From CAVRIA01 sp963721115 (GTDB lineage Bacteria; Desulfobacterota; Binatia; HRBIN30; CADEER01), in contig CAVRIA010000004.1 in the NCBI GenBank assembly GCA_963721115.1, positions 434,001 to 498,000 on the forward strand: DNA of 64,000 bases. Reading direction: 5' to 3'. Below are positions 9,473-17,919 of this stretch, one piece after another. Made by a program: the position numbers and the translations under genes. The notes below the pieces were generated by a model. The model was not told the DNA's origin. It searched no databases and worked only from the letters and a program-made list of their open reading frames with translations. Position 1 is the stretch's first letter, and each line of letters begins with the position of its first letter.

Positions 9473-11248
9473 ACACCGCATCTCTCGGCGATTGGAAGCG
9501 CTCGACCTACTGCGGCACGCCGCGCGCGGCCGAGATCGGCTGCGCGGTGACGGTGATGGGCTGGGTGCACGGGCGGCGCGATCACGGCGGGGTGGTGTTC
9601 ATCGACCTGCGCGACCGCACCGGCCTGCTGCAGGTGGTGTTCAACCCGGAGGAGAGCGGCGCGGCGCACGAGCTGGCGGGCTCTCTGCGCGGCGAGTACG
9701 TCATCGCGGTCAAGGGCTTCGTGCGGGCTCGCCCGCCCGAGACGCTCAACCCCAATCTGGCCACCGGGGAGGTGGAAGTTGTCGTCCAGGAGCTGCGCAT
9801 CCTGAACGAGGCGCAGACACCTCCATTTCAGATCGAGGACGAGACGACGGTGGCCGAGAGCACCCGGCTCAAGTACCGCTACCTGGACCTGCGCCGGCCC
9901 TGCATGCTGGACAACCTGATGTTTCGTCACCGCATCACGACGGCGGTGCGCGAGTACCTCGATCGCGCCGGCTTCGTCGAGGTCGAGACGCCGGTTCTCA
10001 CGCGCAGCACCCCGGAGGGAGCCCGCGATTACCTCGTTCCGAGCCGCGTCAACCCCGGCAGCTTCTATGCGCTGCCGCAGTCGCCGCAGCTGTTCAAGCA
10101 GCTGCTGATGGTGGCGGGGCTCGATCGCTACTTCCAGATCGTTCGCTGCTTCCGCGACGAGGACCTGCGCGCCGACCGCCAGCCGGAGTTCAGCCAGATC
10201 GACATCGAGTGCTCGTTCGTCAGCCCCGAGGACGTCTTCGAGCTCATCGAGGGCCTCCTGGCGCAGATCTTCGCCCTCGACGGCATCGAGCTGCAGCGGC
10301 CGTTTCCGCGCCTGACCTACGTCGAGGCCATGCGGCGCTTCGGCAGCGATCGGCCCGATACGCGCTTCGGTCTGGAGCTGGCGGAGGTGACGGAGATCGT
10401 ACGCGAGGCCGAGCTGCGCGTCTTCCGCGAAGCGGCGGAGCGCGGCGGCCTGGTCAAGGTCCTCGCCGTGCCGGACGGCGGCCGCCTGTCGCGCAAGGAC
10501 CTCGACACCTTGCCGGAAGCGGTGGCGACCTACGGCGCCAAGGGGGTCGCCTGGGCGCGCGTGACGCCGGAGGGGTGGCAATCGCCGATCGCGAAGTTCC
10601 TCTCGCCCGAGCAGCGCCAGGCCATCGCAGCCGCCTGCGGAGCGGAGGTCGGGTCGGTCATCCTGTTCGTGGCGGACACCGCCAAGGTCGTCAACGACTC
10701 TCTGGCCTACCTGCGCCTGAAGATCGGCGCGCAGCTCGGGATGATTCCCGCCGGCCGCCAGGACCTGCTCTGGGTCACCGATTTTCCGTTGCTCGACTAC
10801 TCGCCGGAGGAGAAGCGGGCGGTGGCGATCCACCATCCGTTCACGGCTCCCGTCGACGAGGATCTGGAGCTGCTGGAGTCGAACCCGCTGGCCGTGCGCG
10901 CGCGCGCCTACGACGTGGTGTGGAACGGGACCGAGCTCGGCGGCGGCAGCATCCGTATCCATCGCCGCGACGTGCAGGAGCGCGTGTTCCGACAGCTCGG
11001 CATCGGCCCGGAGGAGGCGCGGCGCCAAGTTCGGCTTCCTGCTCGACGCGCTGGGCTACGGCGCGCCGCCGCACGGCGGTATCGCCCTCGGCCTCGACCG
11101 GCTGGCCATGCTGCTGCGCGGCGCCGCCTCGATTCGCGAGGTGATCGCGTTTCCCAAGACGCAGCGCGCGGTCTGCCTGATGACGGAGGCGCCGAGCCCG
11201 GTCGATCCCCGACAACTGCGCGAGCTGGGGCTCAAGCTCGATGTCTGA
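9469..11248 (+). CDS. aspS: Aspartyl-tRNA synthetase (one frameshift)
   Basis: This is a class II bacterial AspRS with the OB-fold anticodon domain first (GWVHGRRDHGGVVFIDLRDR), then the catalytic core (motif 2 FQIVRCFRDEDLRADRQPEF) with a GAD insertion. The frame breaks near 11033 inside EEAR/AKFGFLLDAL: one extra base in GCGCGGCGCCAAG shifts reading, and the true C-terminus (GGIALGLDRLAMLL, ending ELGLKLDV) lies in the next frame, stopping at 11248. The total length of 1780 bases is one base over a multiple of three, as expected. His in RRDHGG matches non-discriminating AspRS enzymes, which would also charge tRNA-Asn. The GTG start overlaps hisS. Confidence 0.93.
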
Positions 11249-11930
11249 GCGCCGGCCGGCGGCGCCGCGGAGGTGGAACATGCGGGCAGGGGGCGTGTGG
11301 ATGGCCGTTGCCATTGCTTCGATCGGGTGGTGGGGTTGCTCGGCGCACGTGCCGGAGAACCAGCGCGTGCCCATGGATCTGCTGGCCGTCTATCCGGTGC
11401 AGCTGGCACCGCATGCCGAGCCGCTCCCCGGCGCGCTCGCGGGCAAAGGCGAGGACGAGCCGGAGGAGCTTCCTCCCGAGGCCGGCGAGGCAGTCACCGC
11501 GCAGATCTACCGCGTGCTCGCCGATCAGGCGACGTTCCGCTTCGTCCCCGACCTGACCGTCGCCGACGCGCTGCCGTCGGCGCACAGCGCCGGCGACGAT
11601 CTGGTCAGCCGCGCGGTGGCGCTGGGCAAGGCCGTCGAGGCCGACGGCGTCATCGTCGGCCATGTCTCCCGCTTCCGCGAGCGGGTCGGCACCGAGATGG
11701 GCGCCAAGCGCCCCGCCTCCGTGGCCTTCGACCTGGCGCTGGTGGACGTCGGCAGCGGCAAGGTGGTCTGGCACGGCCAGTTCAACCGCACCCAGGAGGC
11801 CCTGAGCTCCAACCTCTTCGACTTCTGGATGTTCTGGCGCGCCGGCCCGCACTGGTTCAGCGCCCGCGAGCTGGCCGGGCTCGGCGTCGAGAAGCTGTTC
11901 GCCGACATGACGCGCGTCGCCGGCAAGTAG
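11241..11930 (+). CDS. Putative lipoprotein of unknown function
   Basis: This protein of up to 229 residues starts inside the last codons of aspS (ATG 11241; an alternative is ATG 11280, which begins the signal sequence directly). A hydrophobic segment ending IGWWGC is a lipobox, so the mature protein is probably lipid-anchored. The rest has the alternating layout of small envelope lipoproteins (GVIVGHVSRFRERVG, then FDLALVDVGSGKVVWHGQF), in which an effector or rotor-like beta sheet is usual. I cannot name a family with confidence. The overlap with aspS suggests co-transcription. Confidence 0.7.
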   Translation: MSERRPAAPRRWNMRAGGVWMAVAIASIGWWGCSAHVPENQRVPMDLLAVYPVQLAPHAEPLPGALAGKGEDEPEELPPEAGEAVTAQIYRVLADQATFRFVPDLTVADALPSAHSAGDDLVSRAVALGKAVEADGVIVGHVSRFRERVGTEMGAKRPASVAFDLALVDVGSGKVVWHGQFNRTQEALSSNLFDFWMFWRAGPHWFSARELAGLGVEKLFADMTRVAGK

Positions 11931-11937
11931 GCGCCCG

Positions 11938-12993
11938 TCAGCTTTGCGCGGGTACCGCCTCGCGCGCGCGCCGGATGTCGGCGACGCTGACTCCGGCCAG
12001 CGGCAACGCCACCAGCCCCTGTGCGACGAGGCTGAGGAACTGGATGGCGTTCAGGACCAGACCGTAGGCGAGCCCGTACGGCTCGCTGACGTGGAACAGC
12101 CCGAGCGCGAGCACGCAGGCGTACTGATAGGGGCCGATCATGGCGGGGACGTTGGGGAGAGCGGTGCCGAAGCCGATGAAGATGAAGACGACCAGGGCGG
12201 CACTGAACGGCACGTGCAGATCGAACGCCAGAATCATCACGTAGCTGGAGAGAATCGGAAGAAACCAGAGGGCCAGCGACACCGCCACGACGGTGAGCAG
12301 CAGCCCGGTCTGCGGGATGATGCGCATCCCCTGCACGATCGACGTCAGTACGCGTTGCAGTCCGTCGCCGAAGCGCTCCGGCAGGTAGTGGAGGACGCGG
12401 CGGCGGACGAAGTCCTCGCCGCGCCAGTAGAGCAGCAGAACTAAGGACACGAGGAGGACGGCCGCGACGGCGGGGATGACGGCCCCCTCGCGCACCCAGT
12501 CGGGCAGATGTCGAATCGTCAGCAGGCCGGTGAAGATGTAGAAGAGGAGCACCATCGAGTCGACGGTCTTCTCGACCACGACCGTGCCGACGACCTGCGC
12601 GAACGACAAGCCGGAGCGGCGCGACAGCAGCCAGGGGCGCACGACCTCGCCCAGTCGCGCCGGTACGACGTTGATCGCCAGGTACGAGACGGCGGTGATC
12701 AGCCACAGCCGCCCGAAGGGAACGTGCTCCAGGGGCCGCACCTCGAGCTGCCACCGCCAGGTGCGAAACAGCATGATCAGCAGGCTGATGACGACGGCGA
12801 CGCACACCCAGCGCATGTCGACGTGACGCAGCGCGTCGCCGAGCTGGTCGAGCGGAACGTTGCGGAAGGCGAGGTAGAGAAAGCCGCCGCTGACCAGCAG
12901 GCTCAGGGCGGCCCGGCGCCACTGACGCGCATCCATCGAGGACGAATACCGGCGCGCCGAGGATCGCGCAACCCGCCGGTCACGCTTCGTCAA
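11938..12993 (-). CDS. Flippase-like membrane protein (lysylphosphatidylglycerol synthase TM domain family)
   Basis: The 351-residue protein has about eight hydrophobic segments and the family's signatures: LAFRNVPLDQL after the first membrane segment, SYLAINVVPARLGEVVRPWL, and GTVVVEKTVDSMVLLF. This is the UPF0104/TIGR00374 group related to the membrane half of MprF and to polyisoprenoid or glycolipid handling. The substrate is not known. The start could be 12993 or, more usually for the family, the Met at 12936 (MDARQWRRAAL). It is divergent from the trehalose gene, with a roughly 90-base gap if 12993 is used. Confidence 0.85.
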   Translation of the reverse strand: MTKRDRRVARSSARRYSSSMDARQWRRAALSLLVSGGFLYLAFRNVPLDQLGDALRHVDMRWVCVAVVISLLIMLFRTWRWQLEVRPLEHVPFGRLWLITAVSYLAINVVPARLGEVVRPWLLSRRSGLSFAQVVGTVVVEKTVDSMVLLFYIFTGLLTIRHLPDWVREGAVIPAVAAVLLVSLVLLLYWRGEDFVRRRVLHYLPERFGDGLQRVLTSIVQGMRIIPQTGLLLTVVAVSLALWFLPILSSYVMILAFDLHVPFSAALVVFIFIGFGTALPNVPAMIGPYQYACVLALGLFHVSEPYGLAYGLVLNAIQFLSLVAQGLVALPLAGVSVADIRRAREAVPAQS

Positions 12994-13083
12994 CTTGAGA
13001 CGGCGAGACGTCTAGTCTAAAGATCGAACGATGCTCATGGGGATGGAGTCGGTGCCGAAGCAGACGCAGGACGGGGGCCGCCG

Positions 13084-15351
13084 GTGACGAAGGAGGGCTC
13101 GGAGCGCCGGCGCGGCTGTGGGGCGCGCGGCGCGGAATCGTCCCTGGTGGTGGTGAGCAACCGATTGCCGTTCACCACCGTGCAGTCGAAGGGACGGGTG
13201 CGATTCAAGCGCTCGCCGGGCGGCCTGGTGGCGGCGCTGGATCCGGCGCTGGCGCGTCGCGGCGGAGTGTGGATCGGGTGGCCGGGCGTGGAGACCGAGG
13301 ACGCCGCCTCGGCGGCCGAGATGATGCCTCCGTCGTCGCGATCCTCCAAGGTGCGCTACCGGCCGGTGGCGCTGTCTCGGCGCGAGGTCAGCCTGTACTA
13401 CGGCGGCTTCGCCAACCGCACGCTGTGGCCCCTGTTTCACTACTTTCAGGCGCGCACCGAGATCAACAGCGCGACGTGGACGGCCTACGAGCGGGTCAAC
13501 GAGCGCTTCGCCCAGGTGGCGGCCGAGGAGGGGGATGACGAGGCGCTGGTGTGGGTGCACGACTACCAGCTGCTTCGCGTGCCGCGCTACCTGCGCCGTC
13601 TGGCGCCGCGGCGGCGCATCGCCTTCTTCCTGCACATTCCCTTTCCCGCCTACGACATCTTCCGCATTCTGCCGTGGGCGCGAAGCCTGATGCGCGGAAT
13701 GCTGTCGTGCGATCTGGTCGGCTTTCAGTCGGCCGAGCACACGGAGCATTTCCTCACCTGTGCGGAGCGGCTGTTGGGCTGCGCGATCGATCGGGCCGCG
13801 GGCGCGGTTCAGTTCGAGGGCCGGCCGGTGGCCGTACAGGCGCATCCGATCGGCATCGACGTCGGTCACTTCGAACGCTTGGCGCAGAAGGTGGGGCCGC
13901 CGGCCCGGCGCGACGGCCAGCCGATCGAGATTCTCGGGCTCGATCGCCTCGACTACACCAAGGGCATCCCCGAGCGCCTGCGCGCGGTCGAGGTCTTCTT
14001 CGAGCGCAACCCCTCCTACCGCGGCCAGACGGTGTTCCTGCAGCTCGCGGTTCCCAGCCGCACCGGCGTCGCCGAGTATCAGGCACTCAAGCGCGAGGTG
14101 GACGAGATGGTCGGCCGCATCAACGGCCGCTTCTCCGAGCACGGGTGGACGCCGATTCACTACCTCGTCCGCTCGGTCAGCCAGGACGATCTGGTGCGCA
14201 TGTACCGCCACGCGCGAGTCGCGCTGCTGACCCCGCTGCGCGATGGAATGAACCTGGTGGCGAAGGAGTTCGTCGCCTCGCAGATCGACGACGATGGCGT
14301 GCTGATCCTCTCCGAGCTGGCGGGGGCGGCCGAGGAGCTGAAGGAGGCCATTCTCGTCAATCCGTACGACATCGACGAGGTGGCGGAAGCCATTCACCGC
14401 GCCCTGCTGATGCCGGAGGACGAGCGCCGGGCGCGCATGCTGGCACTTCGCCACCGCGTGCGTGCGGGGGACGTCCAGGGCTGGGTCAACCGCTTCGTCT
14501 CCGCCGCCGAGGTGGCGTGCCGGCGCACCGAGCAGAGGCAGGAGCAGAGCGCCCCAACCGACGCGGTGCGGCGCCGGCTGCAGCGCTGGCTCGGGGAACG
14601 ACCGGCGGTCGCTCTCTTCTTCGACTACGACGGGACGCTGACGCCCATCGTGGATCGACCCGAAGACGCGGTCCTTTCGCCGCCGGCGCGCCGGGCGCTG
14701 CGGCAGGCGACACGGACGCCGAACCTCGACGTCGCCATCGTCTCCGGCCGTTCCCTGGCCGACGTCAAGAGGATGGTCGGGTTGCCGGGCCTGACCTACG
14801 TCGGCAACCACGGGTTCGAGATCGAAGGGCCGGGCGTCAAGTACAAGCACGAAGGGCTGGCGCGTTACGAGAAGGCGGTGGAGGCGGCCGCCACGGAGCT
14901 GGGCGAGCTGGCGATCGAAGGGGCGTGGTTGGAGCGCAAGGGGGCGACGCTGACGTTTCACTATCGGAAGGTCCCCGCCCGGCACCAGCGCGATGCCGAT
15001 AGCCGCGTCACGGCGATTCTCAAGCGCAACAAGCTCCGCGTCACGCACGGCAAGTGCGTCGTCGAGGGCCGGCCACCGATCGATTGGAACAAGGGATACG
15101 CGGTTCTCTACGTCCTCGCCCGCCGCCACGGCGCCGACTGGTCGGCGCGGGTGCGAGCGCTGTACTTCGGCGACGACGTCACCGACGAGGACGCGTTTCG
15201 CTCGCTGAGCGGCATCGGCCGGTCGGTTCGCGTTGGACCGGCGACGCAGACCGCGGCCGACTTCAGCCTTCCCGACCCCGGCGCGGTGATCGATCTTTTG
15301 CGCTGGCTCGCCTCTGGCGCCTTCGAGAGCGAGGAGCGCACTCGCGGTTGA
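13084..15351 (+). CDS. otsA-otsB: Bifunctional trehalose-6-phosphate synthase/phosphatase
   Basis: The 755-residue fusion makes trehalose from UDP-glucose and glucose-6-phosphate in two steps. The N-terminal GT20 synthase (about residues 20-490) shows VVVSNRLPF, GGLVAALDP, VWVHDYQLLRVP, LDRLDYTKGIPERL and LLTPLRDGMNLVAKEFVASQ. The C-terminal HAD phosphatase (about 505-750) shows FFDYDGTLTPI with the nucleophile Asp, and YFGDDVTDEDAF. The start is GTG at 13084; nearby upstream ATGs are in other frames. The product is a compatible solute and stress protectant. The gene runs convergently into the transferase at 15599, with a repeat-rich spacer between. Confidence 0.95.
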   Translation: MTKEGSERRRGCGARGAESSLVVVSNRLPFTTVQSKGRVRFKRSPGGLVAALDPALARRGGVWIGWPGVETEDAASAAEMMPPSSRSSKVRYRPVALSRREVSLYYGGFANRTLWPLFHYFQARTEINSATWTAYERVNERFAQVAAEEGDDEALVWVHDYQLLRVPRYLRRLAPRRRIAFFLHIPFPAYDIFRILPWARSLMRGMLSCDLVGFQSAEHTEHFLTCAERLLGCAIDRAAGAVQFEGRPVAVQAHPIGIDVGHFERLAQKVGPPARRDGQPIEILGLDRLDYTKGIPERLRAVEVFFERNPSYRGQTVFLQLAVPSRTGVAEYQALKREVDEMVGRINGRFSEHGWTPIHYLVRSVSQDDLVRMYRHARVALLTPLRDGMNLVAKEFVASQIDDDGVLILSELAGAAEELKEAILVNPYDIDEVAEAIHRALLMPEDERRARMLALRHRVRAGDVQGWVNRFVSAAEVACRRTEQRQEQSAPTDAVRRRLQRWLGERPAVALFFDYDGTLTPIVDRPEDAVLSPPARRALRQATRTPNLDVAIVSGRSLADVKRMVGLPGLTYVGNHGFEIEGPGVKYKHEGLARYEKAVEAAATELGELAIEGAWLERKGATLTFHYRKVPARHQRDADSRVTAILKRNKLRVTHGKCVVEGRPPIDWNKGYAVLYVLARRHGADWSARVRALYFGDDVTDEDAFRSLSGIGRSVRVGPATQTAADFSLPDPGAVIDLLRWLASGAFESEERTRG

Positions 15352-15364
15352 CCGGAGAAGAAGG

Positions 15365-15413
15365 AAACCACGAAGAGAAACACGAAGATCACACGAAGAT
15401 CACGAAGGTGGAA
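15365..15413 (+). repeat. Dispersed CACGAAG-type intergenic repeat, copy 1
   Basis: The run is built of repeated words ACCACGAAGA, CACGAAGATC and CACGAAGGTG. Related copies lie at 15501-15540 (opposite orientation), 17757-17792, 18682-18724 and, shorter, 22495-22510. All are intergenic. Confidence 0.75.
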
Positions 15414-15500
15414 GATCCATCTGATCTGAGCTGACTGATCCGAACGGAACCCAGTCGTGATGAGTTTCACCCGCGTTGGGCTCGAGCATCTCTGCTGGCT

Positions 15501-15540
15501 GTCCTTCGTGAGCTTCGTGTTCTTCGTGGTTGCCTTTTTT
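15501..15540 (-). repeat. Dispersed CACGAAG-type repeat, copy 2 (inverted)
   Basis: It reads TTCGTGAGCTTCGTGTTCTT and then TCGTGGTTGCCTTTTTT, the reverse complement of copy 1. The pair could fold into a long imperfect hairpin ending in a T run between the convergent genes otsA-otsB and 15599, so it may also act as a transcription terminator. Confidence 0.7.
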
Positions 15541-15598
15541 CCTGCCTCTTCGGTCTGCTCATGGGACTTCGTGTGAATTCTTTCCGTTGGAATCGAGG

Positions 15599-17524
15599 TC
15601 AGCTGCCCACCGCGCGGCGCGGCGTCGGTGCCTCGTCGCGCGGCGGCGCGCTCATCTCGTCCAGGGCCATCCGGAAGCGCCGCAGCTCCACGCCGTGCGC
15701 CAAGCAGGTCGCCGCCACCGCTTGGATGCGGGCGTCGTCGATCTTGGGGCTGGCGACGATGAGCTCGCGCGCGGCCGCCCGTTCGAGAATTTCCGACAGG
15801 TCGTCGCCGCCGCCCAGGATCTCGAGACCGTTGACCCGCACGCCGCGCAGCGAGGGGAGGTCGTCGACGAAGCCGACCGCGTGGTAGCCGAGCGACGGAT
15901 TCTGGTGGATCTCGCGCAGCAGCGCGGTGCCGCTCGATCCGGCGCCGTAGATGAGCACCCGCCGCGTCTCGCCGCGCGGCTGGTCGCCGGCGATCAGCTC
16001 CAGAACCAGGAAGGAGACGCGCGATCCGATCACCAGCGTCGCCGACAGGTAGAAATCGAGGAGAACCGCCGCAGCCGCCATCGGCGGCAGCCCGTACAGC
16101 GCAGCCACCACGCCGGTGGCGGCGATCTGCGCCGCGACCAGCGCCTTGCCCAGCGCCAGCAGGTCCGCCGCATTGGTGTAGCGGTAGGTGCGCCGGTAGA
16201 TGCCGGCGTAGAAGAACACCGCCAGCTTCACCGCCACGGCCGCGATGGCACCGTAGAGGATCTGTACGCGAATCGCCGGGTCGACGAAGGACGAGCGCAG
16301 CAGCAGTTGACTGCTTGCGTAGGCGACGGCGATGAACCCCGCGTCCGCCAGGGCGTGGAAGCCGCGACGGCTCAACACCGGCAGCTGGAAGAGAGGCAGC
16401 AGGGTCCCTCGTTTCAATACCTCGACCTCGCGATAGGCGAGCTTGCGGACTCCGAGATAGCTCGCGGTGGCCACCAGGGCGACGAGGATCGCCAGCTCGG
16501 TGCCCCGGGCGCTCACCGCGAGGAAGGCCATCAGGCCCAGGGCGATGCAGACGGCGTACAGGAGCAGCACGGAACGGCGATGCGTCAGGCCCATGCGCAG
16601 CAGTCGATGGTGAATGTGATCGCGGTCGGCGCGGAAGATCGACGCCGAGCCGAGGACGAGGAATCGGTACTCGTTCCGATCGCCGTCCCAGCGCGCGACG
16701 TGCAGAACGCCCAGGACGCGGCGCAGCATGGCAAGGGCGGTGTCCATGATGGGAAGGCCGAGGGCGAGGATCGGGACGACGAGGACGACTGCCGTGGCGC
16801 CCTCGAGCGACGCTTGCATGGACATGACCGACAGGAGGTAGCCGAGGAGCAGGCTTCCCGAGTCGCCGAGAAAAGCCGTCGCCGGGTTGAAATTGTGGTA
16901 GAGGAATCCGGCCAGGGACCCGCCCAGCGCCACCGCCAGGGACGCGGCAGCGACGTGGACGCCGACGAGAGAGACGGCGAACAGGGTGCCGCACGCGATC
17001 AGGGCGACCCCCGCGGCCAGGCCGTCCAGGCCGTCGATCAGGTTGAAGGCGTTGGTGACGCCGACCACCCACAGCAGCGTCAGCGGAACGCCGAGCCAGC
17101 CGAGGTCGATGCTACCTCCCGAAAGGGGGTTGGTGACCGTCGAGATACCGTGGCCGGCGGCGACCACCAGGACGCCTGCAACCGTCTCGCAGAGCAACTT
17201 CGGAACCGGACCGAGCATCCAGACGTCGTCGGCGGTCCCGCACGCCATGACGATCAGGGCGCCGCCGAGCAGCCACGCCCACGCCGCGCCGCCCTCGCGG
17301 AAGGCGTCGGCCAGATACTGGTCGGCGAGGCAGCCGACGGCGAGGGCGCCGAGAAAGGCGACGAGCACGGCGACACCCCCGAGAGAAGGGATGCGCCCGT
17401 CGTGCACGCGCCGCTCGTTCGGCTCGTCGACGGCTCCCACCCGGCGCGCCAGCTCGGCCACCCAAGGGGTCAACAGGAAGGCGAGAACCGCTGCCGTCAC
17501 ACCGAGGATGCCGTACTTCAGCAT
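15599..17524 (-). CDS. WecA/MraY-type sugar-1-phosphate transferase fused to CapD-like N-terminal region
   Basis: This 641-residue protein starts at MLKYGILGVTAAVLAFLLTP; the open frame upstream is non-hydrophobic and is dropped. Residues 1 to about 330 form a polyprenyl-phosphate GlcNAc-1-phosphate transferase: ERRVHDGRIPSLGG, the DDxW box DDVWMLGP, NAFNLIDGLDGLAAG, FLGDSGSLLLGYLL and HIHHRLLRMG are all present. A second membrane region follows, then a Rossmann domain (VLIYGAGSSGTALLREI, about residue 520 on) like the N-terminal, non-catalytic half of CapD/EpsC sugar epimerases. The epimerase domain itself is missing. It probably starts surface glycan synthesis on undecaprenyl phosphate. Confidence 0.88.
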   Translation of the reverse strand: MLKYGILGVTAAVLAFLLTPWVAELARRVGAVDEPNERRVHDGRIPSLGGVAVLVAFLGALAVGCLADQYLADAFREGGAAWAWLLGGALIVMACGTADDVWMLGPVPKLLCETVAGVLVVAAGHGISTVTNPLSGGSIDLGWLGVPLTLLWVVGVTNAFNLIDGLDGLAAGVALIACGTLFAVSLVGVHVAAASLAVALGGSLAGFLYHNFNPATAFLGDSGSLLLGYLLSVMSMQASLEGATAVVLVVPILALGLPIMDTALAMLRRVLGVLHVARWDGDRNEYRFLVLGSASIFRADRDHIHHRLLRMGLTHRRSVLLLYAVCIALGLMAFLAVSARGTELAILVALVATASYLGVRKLAYREVEVLKRGTLLPLFQLPVLSRRGFHALADAGFIAVAYASSQLLLRSSFVDPAIRVQILYGAIAAVAVKLAVFFYAGIYRRTYRYTNAADLLALGKALVAAQIAATGVVAALYGLPPMAAAAVLLDFYLSATLVIGSRVSFLVLELIAGDQPRGETRRVLIYGAGSSGTALLREIHQNPSLGYHAVGFVDDLPSLRGVRVNGLEILGGGDDLSEILERAAARELIVASPKIDDARIQAVAATCLAHGVELRRFRMALDEMSAPPRDEAPTPRRAVGS

Positions 17525-17756
17525 GGTCTCGTCCCGCTTCCGCCCGGCCCCCGTTGTAGTCCGTGGTCCCGGGCGCGGCAAGCGGCGCCGCCAACGAGCA
17601 GCGCTCCGAGAGGCACGCCCGCTGCGTGCCCGAAGCCATCCAGAATTATCATCAGTCTCGAGCGCGTGTGCTCGATCGTTCCGGAGCAGCACTTCCTGAT
17701 CTTCGTGCCGGCGGGATGAATTGGGAACCAGGACTGCGCTCGGCCGAAGAGACATG

Positions 17757-17792
17757 AAAAGGCAACCACGAAGGTCACGAAGGCAAGAACGA
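17757..17792 (+). repeat. Dispersed CACGAAG-type repeat, copy 3
   Basis: It reads AAAAGGCAACCACGAAGGTC and then ACGAAGGCAAGAACG. The leading GCAACCACGAAGG matches copy 4 at 18682. Confidence 0.7.
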
Positions 17793-17797
17793 CAGGG

Positions 17798-17823
17798 TTG
17801 AGCCAAAGTGATACGGATATACT
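17798..17823 (+). promoter_or_regulatory. Possible sigma-70-like promoter of the MerB-family gene
   Basis: A TATACT hexamer (17818-17823) matches the -10 consensus at five of six bases, in a locally AT-rich patch. TTGAGC (17798-17803) is a -35-like hexamer but sits only 14 bases upstream, shorter than ideal. The start codon is about 97 bases downstream. The support is weak. Confidence 0.25.
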
Positions 17824-17919
17824 AAAGAGGAGACGGAGTGTGGGCCGCCGTTTTCTGGGCGGGAAAGGTTGGATAGAATCGACGATGACCAGGGTGACGG
17901 TCTTGCGAGGGTATTCCTG

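Larger units (their letters stand above)
17525..17919. other. Intergenic region upstream of the MerB-family gene
   Basis: This 395-base gap lies between divergent genes. It holds one CACGAAG-type repeat (17757-17792) and an AT-richer patch (about 17795-17830) with a possible promoter. I see no convincing gene in it. Confidence 0.6.
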
